Shown in pieces: positions 1 through 6,065 of a DNA stretch of 7,646 bases. Under the pieces are notes generated by a model. The model was not told the origin of the DNA and did not search any database. It was given only the letters and a program-made list of their open reading frames with translations. Position 1 is the first letter of the stretch; every line of letters begins with the position of its first letter. Both the position numbers and the translations under genes were made by a program. The stretch comes from Planctomycetota bacterium (GTDB lineage Bacteria; Planctomycetota; UBA1135). The DNA lies in the NCBI GenBank assembly GCA_022447335.1, contig JAKVCF010000019.1, forward strand, positions 16,848 to 24,493. The letters are read 5' to 3'.

Positions 1-1
1 G

Positions 2-478
2 GTTCCGGGGAGGTACACCAACCTGTGGTTTGAGGCGACTATGCCGGGTACCTATCCGATGTACTGCACCGAGTATTGCGGCACTTCACACTCAGCGATG
101 GGTAATTTAGTTGTGGTGCATGAGACTCGGGAAGAATTCGACGAATGGCTTGCCGGCGCACTCAATCCATATGAAGGCCTCGAGGATGCTGACGCGGGCG
201 CTCTTGTATGGAAGCGGAAGGGTTGTGCGACATGCCATACGAACGATGGCTCCAGTCTCGTGGGCCCGAGCTTCAAGGGCCTTTGGGGCAAGACTCAAGA
301 GTTCGATGATGGGACCACAGCTGAGGTGGATGAGAATTACATCCTTGAGTCGATCACGATGCCTGCGGCCAAGGTCGAGAAAGGCTATCCGAATGTGATG
401 GTCGCCAACGGTGGCCAAAACCTCTCCGACGATGAGCGCAGTTTCCTCGTCGAGTACATCAAGACCCTCGCCAACTAG
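2..478 (+). CDS. coxB: Cytochrome c oxidase subunit II with fused cytochrome c domain (C-terminal part; 5' end off window)
   Basis: Subunit II of an aa3/caa3 oxidase takes electrons from cytochrome c at the CuA site on the periplasmic side. The frame is open from position 2 (VPGRYTNLWFEATMPGTY), so the gene starts upstream and the ATG at 41 is internal. The CuA cluster is visible at 62-100 as YCTEYCGTSHSAM, giving the two Cys, the Glu, the His and the Met ligands; the first CuA His would lie off the window. After a short linker comes a class I cytochrome c domain with a CATCH heme-attachment motif at 224-238. A GYPNVM segment at about 386-403 offers a plausible axial Met, and the domain ends in the usual SDDERSFLVEYIKTL helix. 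This fusion defines a caa3-type enzyme. The gene ends in TAG, 27 bases before coxA. Family assignment is very secure. Confidence 0.97.
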   Translation, partial: VPGRYTNLWFEATMPGTYPMYCTEYCGTSHSAMGNLVVVHETREEFDEWLAGALNPYEGLEDADAGALVWKRKGCATCHTNDGSSLVGPSFKGLWGKTQEFDDGTTAEVDENYILESITMPAAKVEKGYPNVMVANGGQNLSDDERSFLVEYIKTLAN

Positions 479-494
479 CCTCTGGACTGAATAC

Positions 495-501
495 GGAGAA
501 G
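495..501 (+). promoter_or_regulatory. Ribosome binding site of coxA
   Basis: GGAGAAG lies 4 bases before the ATG at 506. It supports 506 as the real coxA start. No comparable site precedes the internal ATG at 776, where the upstream bases are themselves conserved coxA coding sequence. Confidence 0.7.
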
Positions 502-505
502 TGAG

Positions 506-2227
506 ATGACGAACACGACTCCTTATGTCCACTACCTGAACCACGAAAAGGGCTTCAAGTCCTGGTTCTGGACGCTCGACCACAAGCGCCTTGGCGTGAT
601 GTACATGTGGTCGGTTATTGCCGCCTTCCTTATGGGGGGCATTTTTGCGCTAATGGTTCGCATGGAGCTCATGTAGCCGAACGCTATTGCCGGTGGCGCG
701 GCTCTGGAAGGTTTAAGCGAGAAGCTCAGTCCGCCCGATCTGTATAACCATTTCTTCACGCTCCACGGGGCGATCATGGTTTTCCTAGTGATCATTCCCG
801 GCATCCCTGCCGCGCTAGGAAACTTTGCGTTGCCGATGATGCTGGGGGCCAAGGATGTGGCCTATCCCAAGCTGAATCGTTTCAGTTACCACCTCTGGTT
901 AACGGGCGCACTTTTCTTCGTGATTGCGCTGCTCACGAAAGGTCTCGATACAGGTTGGACTTTCTACGCGCCGTACTCGACGAGCCACAGTGATTCCGCA
1001 GTTATTTGGGCGACTATGGGCGCCTTTATCCTTGGCTTCAGCTCGATCTTCACTGGCCTTAACATGCTCGTTACGGTCCATAAGATGCGGCCGGATGGGA
1101 TGACTTGGTTCAGGATGCCTTTGTTCATATGGGCAATTTATGCAACCGCAGTCATCCAGATTCTTGCGACGCCGGTAATTGGCATTGCGCTGTTGATGCT
1201 CACAATTGAGCGCGCGTTGGGCGTGGGTATTTTTGATCCTGCTTTGGGTGGTGACCCAGTGCTTTTCGAGCACATCTTCTGGTTTTATAGCCACCCCGCT
1301 GTTTACGTCATGGTATTGCCGGCGATGGGCGTAGTCTCCGAGTTAATCTCAAACTTCAGCCGCAAGCCAATTTTTGGCTACAGGTCGATCGCCTTCTCAT
1401 CGGTCGCTATCGCGATTTTCTCTTTTATCGTCTGGGGTCACCACATGTTCGTGTCGGGCCAGTCCGACATTGTCAATGTAGTTTTTTCGGCACTAACTTT
1501 CTCGGTGGCGGTTCCTTCTGCGATTAAGGTTTTCAACTGGGTTGCCACTCTCTACAAGGGGTCGATCAGCCTGGACACGCCGATGTGGTACGCGTTAGCA
1601 GTGATCTGGCTGTTTGGCATTGGCGGCTTGACCGGCCTTTGGCTCGGCACGCTTGGTACCGACATCCACCTCCACGACACCTATTTCGTCGTCGCTCACT
1701 TTCACTTCGTGATGGTAGGCTCGGCAATTTTTGCCTTCATCGGCGGCATCTTTTATTGGTGGCCGAAAATGTTTGGTGTTATGTACAACGAATGTGTGGC
1801 CAAGCTTGGCTGCTTCCTCGCCTTCGCTGGCTTTAACATTACTTTTCTTCCGCAGTTTGTGGCCGGCTCCAAGGGTATGCCGCGCCGCTACTTCGATTAC
1901 GCCCCGGAGTTCGCTAGCTACAATTACTGGTCTTCGATTGGAGCTATGGTGCTTGGGGTTGGTTTGTCGATAGCCCTCTACTCGCTAGTTCGTTCTTTGA
2001 TGGGCGAGAGGAAGGTGGCTCCGGCTAACCCGTGGGGTGCGGTTACTCTGGACTGGCAGTGCACTTCGCCGCCACCACCACATAACTTCGATCACGCTCC
2101 GCCGGTCGAGGGCCCCTACGATCACGAACTTGTTCGCTGGAAAGAGTCACTTAATGGTTACGAACCCGTCGATCCAGTTGACGGCGACCCGAATCTCGCA
2201 CGCATGGGCTCGGCCAAGACGGTCTGA
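506..2227 (+). CDS. coxA: Cytochrome c oxidase subunit I, type A2, interrupted by an in-frame TAG at codon 57
   Basis: This is the catalytic heme-copper subunit that reduces O2 to water and pumps protons across the inner membrane. Codons 1-56 encode the usual N-terminus and first membrane helix (WTLDHKRLGVMY ... RMELM). Codon 57 is TAG (674-676), and the same frame then continues intact to TGA at 2227, for 573 positions in all, a normal family length. Visible residues are: H87 (heme a, FTLHG), D117 (D-channel entry), H263 and Y267 (CuB and cross-linked Tyr, YSHPAVY), H312-H313 (CuB, WGHHMF), K341 (K-channel), H398 (heme a3) and H400 (heme a) in VAHFHF. YSHP in place of GHPE marks the A2 subfamily. 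The C-terminus NPWG...SPPPPHNF is typical. An ATG at 776 opens a 483-residue frame, but that product would lack helix I and H87. Identity is certain; whether full-length protein is made is unknown. Confidence 0.95.
674..676 (+). other. In-frame TAG stop within coxA
   Basis: The stop falls in the periplasmic loop between membrane helices I and II, in the context RMELM-stop-PNAIAGG. Reading frame and homology are unbroken on both sides, so one base change explains it; possible sense codons one step away include CAG, TGG, TCG, AAG, GAG and TAC. No ATG, GTG or TTG occurs in frame between 677 and 775, so restart within that stretch is unlikely. A real point mutation, a sequencing or assembly error, and suppression all remain possible. 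Confidence 0.95.
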
Positions 2228-2266
2228 TCCACTGCTTATATCCTTTGTAAACGGTCCGCGCGCATC

Positions 2267-3049
2267 ATGACGACAGCCTCTGCCGACGCTCACGGTCACC
2301 ACGGTGATCACGGGCACGACCACCCGGAGCACCTCGCCCACCATTTCGACACGCTTGAGCAGCAGTTTGATAGCTGCAAGCTCGGCATGTGGGCGTTCTT
2401 GCTGACAGAAGTCCTATTCTTTTCCGGTCTATTTGTGGCTTATGCCACGCTGCGCGCCAATAACCCTGAGATCTTCAGTCTGGCGGCTAGCTTCCTTGAC
2501 ACCAAGTGGGGGGCTATCAACACGGTCGTTCTTCTAATCAGCTCTTTCACGGCTGCCATGTCTGTACGTAATGCCCAGCTTGGGGAGACCTCCAAACTGA
2601 AAGCTAACCTGATCATCACACTGTTGTGTGCAGGCGCTTTTATGGGCATTAAGTATGTCGAGTATTCGCACAAGTGGCATGCGGGCCTACTGCCTCCGGG
2701 GCTTGAGAACTCGATGTTCAATCCGGAGAACCCGTGGGTTCCCGAAGCGGCCCACCACGATATTGACTACCTGAAGCTTCAGGCTGAGGTCAACGTGATG
2801 ACTCCAGAAGAGCGAGTTCATACCATGACCACGCTCGGCCGCTTCTTCGGGGTGTACTTCTTTCTGACAGGCCTCCATGGCGTGCACGTTCTGATCGGCA
2901 TAGGAGTCATCACTTGGGTTTTGTTCCGCGCCAACAGGGGAGAGTTTGGGCCAGATAATTTCACGGCGGTTGATCTCACCGCCCTGTACTGGCACTTGGT
3001 CGACTTGGTATGGATCTTCCTGTTTCCGCTCCTCTACTTGATCGCCTGA
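2267..3049 (+). CDS. coxC: Cytochrome c oxidase subunit III
   Basis: Subunit III is the integral membrane partner of subunit I that stabilises the active site and supports proton uptake. The 260-residue protein starts with a soluble tail holding nine His in residues 9-26. Five likely membrane helices follow at about 39-60, 82-101, 113-133, 193-217 and 237-258. Family signatures are the LLTEVLFFSGLF helix with the conserved Glu at residue 48, GIKYVEY at 127-133, YFFLTGLHGVHVLIG at 197-211 and YWHLVDLVWIFLFPLLYL at 241-258. A polar segment of about 55 residues lies between helices 3 and 4. The start at 2267 is the only ATG/GTG/TTG in frame after the coxA stop. The 39-base gap has no clear Shine-Dalgarno sequence. 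The gene is in the same frame and order expected of a cox operon, and no damage is seen. Confidence 0.96.
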   Translation: MTTASADAHGHHGDHGHDHPEHLAHHFDTLEQQFDSCKLGMWAFLLTEVLFFSGLFVAYATLRANNPEIFSLAASFLDTKWGAINTVVLLISSFTAAMSVRNAQLGETSKLKANLIITLLCAGAFMGIKYVEYSHKWHAGLLPPGLENSMFNPENPWVPEAAHHDIDYLKLQAEVNVMTPEERVHTMTTLGRFFGVYFFLTGLHGVHVLIGIGVITWVLFRANRGEFGPDNFTAVDLTALYWHLVDLVWIFLFPLLYLIA

Positions 3050-3062
3050 TTGGAAAATCGCT

Positions 3063-3503
3063 ATGACTGCACAAGCACACGATTCCCACGACGATCACCA
3101 CGGGCTCGGCCATGTTTTGCCGGTAAAGATGCTGGCGGGCGTGCTCGGCGCTCTACTATTTCTGACTCTCGTCACCGTTATTACGGGATCAACTTATCTA
3201 TACGGCTTTGACCTCGCAATCGCAATGGTCATCGCTACGACCAAGGCCACCTTGGTCTGTGCGATTTTCATGCACTTGAGGTGGGATAAGGGTTTCCACA
3301 CCTTTGCTTTCATTGGATCCGTTCTGTTCGTCGGGGTCTTCCTGGCCTATACATTGACGGATACCAAGCAGTATCAGGGCGACATCCGGGCCTACTCAAT
3401 TGACGAGACCGCAAATTCAGCTTTTGCCGCCCCACTGCAGGACCCGATTCCGCATGCGCACGATGGCGATGATCATTCAGGCGAAGAGGCTGTCGACCAC
3501 TAG
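3063..3503 (+). CDS. Cytochrome c oxidase subunit IV (prokaryotic small subunit)
   Basis: This is a small membrane subunit of the CtaF/CyoD-like prokaryotic subunit IV family, thought to help assemble or stabilise the oxidase core. The 146 residues comprise a His/Asp-rich N-terminus (five His in residues 6-17) and three likely membrane helices at about 20-41, 50-71 and 78-99. The family signature TTKATLVCAIFMHLRWDK lies at residues 59-76, linking helix 2 to the cytosolic turn. A hydrophilic tail from about residue 100 ends in another His/Asp/Glu-rich stretch (PHAHDGDDHSGEEAVDH). The tail makes the protein longer than the usual roughly 100 residues. It starts 13 bases after the coxC stop, with a weak GGAA at 3052-3055 as a possible ribosome site, and ends in TAG. 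Position between two subunit III genes fits a caa3 cluster. Confidence 0.9.
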   Translation: MTAQAHDSHDDHHGLGHVLPVKMLAGVLGALLFLTLVTVITGSTYLYGFDLAIAMVIATTKATLVCAIFMHLRWDKGFHTFAFIGSVLFVGVFLAYTLTDTKQYQGDIRAYSIDETANSAFAAPLQDPIPHAHDGDDHSGEEAVDH

Positions 3504-3518
3504 CCCTTCGCGCTGGCG

Positions 3519-4349
3519 ATGAATGCGCCGACTAGCTCCGAGCGTTCGCGCCAGCTTCCAGCTGGCACGGGCGCTCTGGGCCTTTTCTGGCTGCTCCTCT
3601 CGTTGGGCATGCTTTTTTTGACCACCCTTGTCGCTTTCTGGGTGGTGCGCGGGGGAATCGAGCTTAGCCAGTTGGATCCGCTTCCATCGGGTTTGCCGCC
3701 CGGAGTCTGGGTTGGCACCGTCATGCTGATCGTGCTGTCGGTGATGTCTGAACTTGCGGCGCGCAAGTTGCAGGCAGGCCTCGGGCTACTGCGTCTGAGC
3801 GTAGCGTTATCGCTAGCTTTCCTCGGTCTGCAGGCTTGGAATTGGATCGATCTCACGGCGGCTGGCTTTGGCGCCGCTTCGGGCCTGTACTCCTTCAGCT
3901 TTTTTACGCTGACCGGATTGCATGCGGCGCACATGATCGGCGGCGTGATTTATCATTTTCATGCGCTTAAACATTCAGATGATGCAGGCAAGCGTCGTGC
4001 TGCGGCTACGTACTGGCACTTTCTCTTTTTGTGCTGGTTATTGATCGTCGGAACTGTGCATGGCACAGCGACTGAGTCCGGCCCGCTGTGGGTGGGCCGC
4101 GCTTTCTATGGCTTAGCTTGGGGCGCATTGATGGGCGGCATCTTATGTTGGCTACGCACTGTGCAGCTGATCTGGGTAAAGGATGGCCCAATGTTTGGGC
4201 TACTCGGTATCTGCCCGCTATTTTCAATGGTTTTTGGTTGGGTGCGGTTTCAGGAGCACGACAACTTACGGGTGATGATTGCCTGGCAAGTGTGCATTGC
4301 GGCCGGCATGCTGGGCTGGATCATGAGCGCTTCGCTGCTTGTGTTCTAA
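3519..4349 (+). CDS. Second, divergent cytochrome oxidase subunit III-like protein with C-terminal membrane extension
   Basis: The protein has 276 residues. The first 185 or so have the five-helix layout of the heme-copper oxidase subunit III family, with helices at about 20-43, 63-80, 92-110, 126-148 and 164-182. The clearest family signals are SFFTLTGLHAAHMIGGVIY (127-145) and ATYWHFLFLCWLLIVGTV (163-180). The canonical TEVLFF Glu of helix I is absent. Residues 192-276 add about three more hydrophobic helices (192-213, 224-242, 251-274) that I cannot assign to a family. It starts 15 bases after the subunit IV stop, and that TAG is in the same frame, so no longer start exists. It probably associates with the same oxidase or aids its assembly, but this is inference. 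It could equally be a NorE-like or otherwise specialised member of the superfamily. Subunit III family membership is fairly secure; the role is not. Confidence 0.82.
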   Translation: MNAPTSSERSRQLPAGTGALGLFWLLLSLGMLFLTTLVAFWVVRGGIELSQLDPLPSGLPPGVWVGTVMLIVLSVMSELAARKLQAGLGLLRLSVALSLAFLGLQAWNWIDLTAAGFGAASGLYSFSFFTLTGLHAAHMIGGVIYHFHALKHSDDAGKRRAAATYWHFLFLCWLLIVGTVHGTATESGPLWVGRAFYGLAWGALMGGILCWLRTVQLIWVKDGPMFGLLGICPLFSMVFGWVRFQEHDNLRVMIAWQVCIAAGMLGWIMSASLLVF

Positions 4350-4360
4350 GTTCTCTGCCG

Positions 4361-4954
4361 ATGCTGTTGAATCGCTTTGAACGCCTAATCGTCAATCAGC
4401 CTTTGCGGCCGTTGACCCAGCGCTGGATCGAAGCGCCACCTCTGAGGCGTTTAGGTGCAAAATTGCGCGGCAAGCAAGTACTAGAGATTGGCTGTGGGCA
4501 GGGGGAAGGTCAGCGCATTTTGCGACACGACTTTGGTGCACGGTGTGTGGTTGGCTGCGATTTGGATGGGCGGCAGCTGCGTCGCGCGCGACGGCGACGA
4601 TTTGCAGATGAGCAACTGCAATGGATCCAGGCGGATGCGGAGGCTCTGCCTTTTGCGTCGGAAGGATTCGATGCCGTAGTCAGTTTCAATGCGCTACACC
4701 ATGTCCCTAATTGGGATGCCGCGTTGATGGAAGCGCGGCGTGTACTGCGGCCGGGCGGACAGCTACTGCTTCTCGAAACGATGCGTGGCTTCTTAGAGTT
4801 TCCGCCCATGCGCCGGCTGATGGAGCATCCGCGCGAGGGGCGCTTTGATGCTGATCAGTTGTGTCATGCTGTGCAAGAAGCAGGCTTCGAGTTGCGCGGC
4901 ACGCGCAGCATTCCAAGCTGCTTTCTTTGGCTTGTCGCGGAGTTGCGATTATGA
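4361..4954 (+). CDS. Class I SAM-dependent methyltransferase (Methyltransf_11-like)
   Basis: This is a probable soluble methyltransferase of 197 residues, substrate unknown. The Rossmann-fold motifs are in order: motif I VLEIGCGQGEG (residues 40-50) for the SAM glycine loop, the acidic ribose-binding strand end GCDLD (65-69), DAEALPF (92-98), FDAVVSFNALHHVPNW (103-118) for motif IV, and RRVLRPGGQLLLLE (126-139). The open frame extends back to 4088, but that part overlaps the upstream subunit III-like gene in another frame. The ATG at 4361, 11 bases after that gene's stop, gives a normal-length protein, so it is the chosen start. The end overlaps the next gene by 4 bases. Small-molecule, lipid, quinone or protein targets are all possible. 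Its place after oxidase genes does not prove a role in respiration. Confidence 0.88.
   Translation: MLLNRFERLIVNQPLRPLTQRWIEAPPLRRLGAKLRGKQVLEIGCGQGEGQRILRHDFGARCVVGCDLDGRQLRRARRRRFADEQLQWIQADAEALPFASEGFDAVVSFNALHHVPNWDAALMEARRVLRPGGQLLLLETMRGFLEFPPMRRLMEHPREGRFDADQLCHAVQEAGFELRGTRSIPSCFLWLVAELRL
4939..4942 (+). promoter_or_regulatory. Ribosome binding site of the glycosyltransferase gene
   Basis: GGAG lies 8 bases before the ATG at 4951, inside the end of the methyltransferase gene. Together with the ATGA overlap it decides the start at 4951 over the longer open frame that begins at 4861, which would overlap the methyltransferase by 94 bases. Confidence 0.6.
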
Positions 4955-5961
4955 ACCCGCGAGTCTCAGTGCTGATGGCAGCGCGTGATGCTGCGGGCAC
5001 GATCGAGGCTTCCTTACGATCGCTTCAGAGGCAGAGCCTAAGTGATTGGGAAGTGCTTGTAGTGGACGACGGTTCACAGGATGACACCGCCAGTCGGGTT
5101 CAGGCGTTAGTCACGCAGGATCCGCGCATTCGTCTACTACGTACGTCTGCGAAGGGAGTTGTTGCTGCTCGCAATCTTGCAGCTGAGGAGGCAAGGGGTG
5201 AGGCGGTTGCGATTCTCGATGCCGACGATTTGGCGCATCGTCTGCGGCTGCAGTTGCAATGGGATCAGCTGCAGCGCCAAGGAGGTGGGGTGGTTAGTTG
5301 TTTCGCACGCTATTTCCGCAGTGAAGCAGTTGGCCCCGGGCTTGAGCGTTATCAGCAATGGTTGCGGCGGCAGGATGATGGCGCAGCCGTGCAGCGTGCT
5401 CGATTCATCGAAATGCCCTATGCACATTCTGCATTGATGCTGTCGTATGGATTAGGAGAGTCTGTGGGCTGGTATCAGGATTACGGTTGGCCCGAGGACT
5501 ACGATCTTGCGTTGCGTTTAGCCGCGAGCGGATCTTCACATGGTGTGGTGCCGCGTATACTGGTGGCTTGGCGTGTGCGGGAGGGGTCAGCCTCGCGTAC
5601 CGAGCCGCGTTATTCGCTATCCGCCTTTACCCGCTGCCGCGCCGCCGCACTTGCTCGCGACTACCTAACTGCGGAAAACCCTTGGTTGCTATGGGGCCAT
5701 GGCGCAACAGGTAAGGCCCTGAGGCAGGCGCTTGCTAGCCACGGTTATAGTCCAACGGCCATTCTTGAAGTTGACTCACGCAAGATAGGCCAGCGCATCG
5801 AAGGGATTCCGGTAATCAATGCCCTTTCATGGCTGAACGAAGATGATGCAGATCATCAGCTAGTCGTTTCGGTTTCCGGATCGATCGCGCGGCAGAAGAT
5901 TCGAGAATCTCTCGCTTCAACAGGGCGCATTGAGGGCGAGGGGTTCTTCTTCGCAGCCTGA
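4951..5961 (+). CDS. Family 2 glycosyltransferase with C-terminal Rossmann-like domain
   Basis: This is a predicted inverting GT-A glycosyltransferase of 336 residues that would transfer a sugar from a nucleotide donor to an unknown acceptor, probably for a surface glycan. The N-terminal domain shows VSVLMAARDAAGTIEASL (residues 5-22), EVLVVDDGSQDDT (34-46), the metal-binding DAD at 90-92 within AILDADD, and a likely catalytic-base motif WPEDYDLALRL (E182, D183). No membrane helix is evident. From about residue 245 a second domain begins with LLWGHGATGKALRQAL (GHGATG at 249-254), followed by VDSRKIGQRIEGIPVI. This resembles a nucleotide-binding Rossmann fold, as in sugar-modifying enzymes of the PglD N-terminal type. 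The gene overlaps the methyltransferase by 4 bases, which suggests translational coupling, and ends just before the terminator region. Donor and acceptor cannot be told. Confidence 0.88.
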   Translation: MNPRVSVLMAARDAAGTIEASLRSLQRQSLSDWEVLVVDDGSQDDTASRVQALVTQDPRIRLLRTSAKGVVAARNLAAEEARGEAVAILDADDLAHRLRLQLQWDQLQRQGGGVVSCFARYFRSEAVGPGLERYQQWLRRQDDGAAVQRARFIEMPYAHSALMLSYGLGESVGWYQDYGWPEDYDLALRLAASGSSHGVVPRILVAWRVREGSASRTEPRYSLSAFTRCRAAALARDYLTAENPWLLWGHGATGKALRQALASHGYSPTAILEVDSRKIGQRIEGIPVINALSWLNEDDADHQLVVSVSGSIARQKIRESLASTGRIEGEGFFFAA

Positions 5962-5978
5962 CAGTTCTAAGGTGATAT

Positions 5979-6017
5979 AAAAAAGAAACGCCTCACCCTT
6001 TCCGGGCAAGGCGTTTC
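5979..6017 (-). terminator. Rho-independent terminator of the leftward Asp-box protein gene
   Basis: A perfect 9-bp stem, GAAACGCCT (5985-5993) with AGGCGTTTC (6009-6017), can extend inward by three more C-G pairs (5996-5998 with 6004-6006) around a 5-base loop. On the minus strand the hairpin is followed directly by six T (the A run at 5979-5984) and then AT. This is a canonical intrinsic terminator for the gene that ends at 6066. On the plus strand only a short TTTC follows, so any plus-strand activity would be weaker. Confidence 0.85.
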
Positions 6018-6032
6018 TAGATGTTGCAGAGA

Positions 6033-6063
6033 CCGTCTATCTGCGGTGATAGACGGGCCTTTT
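6033..6063 (+). terminator. Rho-independent terminator of the rightward oxidase-glycosyltransferase operon
   Basis: A perfect 8-bp stem, CCGTCTAT (6033-6040) with ATAGACGG (6049-6056), encloses an 8-base loop. GCC and then TTTT (6060-6063) follow on the plus strand. It is a plausible, moderately strong intrinsic terminator for the rightward transcript. It ends just before the stop codon of the converging gene. Confidence 0.65.
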
Positions 6064-6065
6064 AC

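Noticed and set aside
107..583. Antisense open frame opposite coxB, and similar long frames opposite the other oxidase genes (for example 899-1294, 2440-2721, 3500-3934)
   Set aside because: They lie wholly or almost wholly opposite well-supported genes, show no recognisable domains, and are Arg/Ser/Pro-rich as expected of complementary-strand shadows.
674..676. Pyrrolysine or a reassigned TAG code
   Set aside because: coxB (476-478) and subunit IV (3501-3503) use TAG as a terminal stop in the same cluster, and oxidase subunit I is not a known pyrrolysine protein. Not excluded, but there is no positive evidence.
776..2227. Treating ATG 776 as the true start of a shorter subunit I
   Set aside because: Sequence from 506 to 775 encodes conserved subunit I, including helix I and the heme a ligand H87, and 506 has a good ribosome site. 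Position 776 is an internal Met of the LHGAIMVF motif.
4088..4360. Longer methyltransferase starting at 4088
   Set aside because: This part lies over the C-terminal coding region of the upstream oxidase gene in another frame and adds no methyltransferase motif. ATG 4361 gives a normal start.
4861..4950. Longer glycosyltransferase starting at 4861
   Set aside because: The extra 30 residues overlap the methyltransferase and show no GT2 features. The ATG at 4951 has a ribosome site and directly precedes the family's PRVSVLM strand.
5962..6065. Possible small RNA or attachment site in the intergenic hairpins
   Set aside because: Both hairpins are fully explained as terminators of the two converging genes. 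No promoter or tRNA-like sequence is visible.
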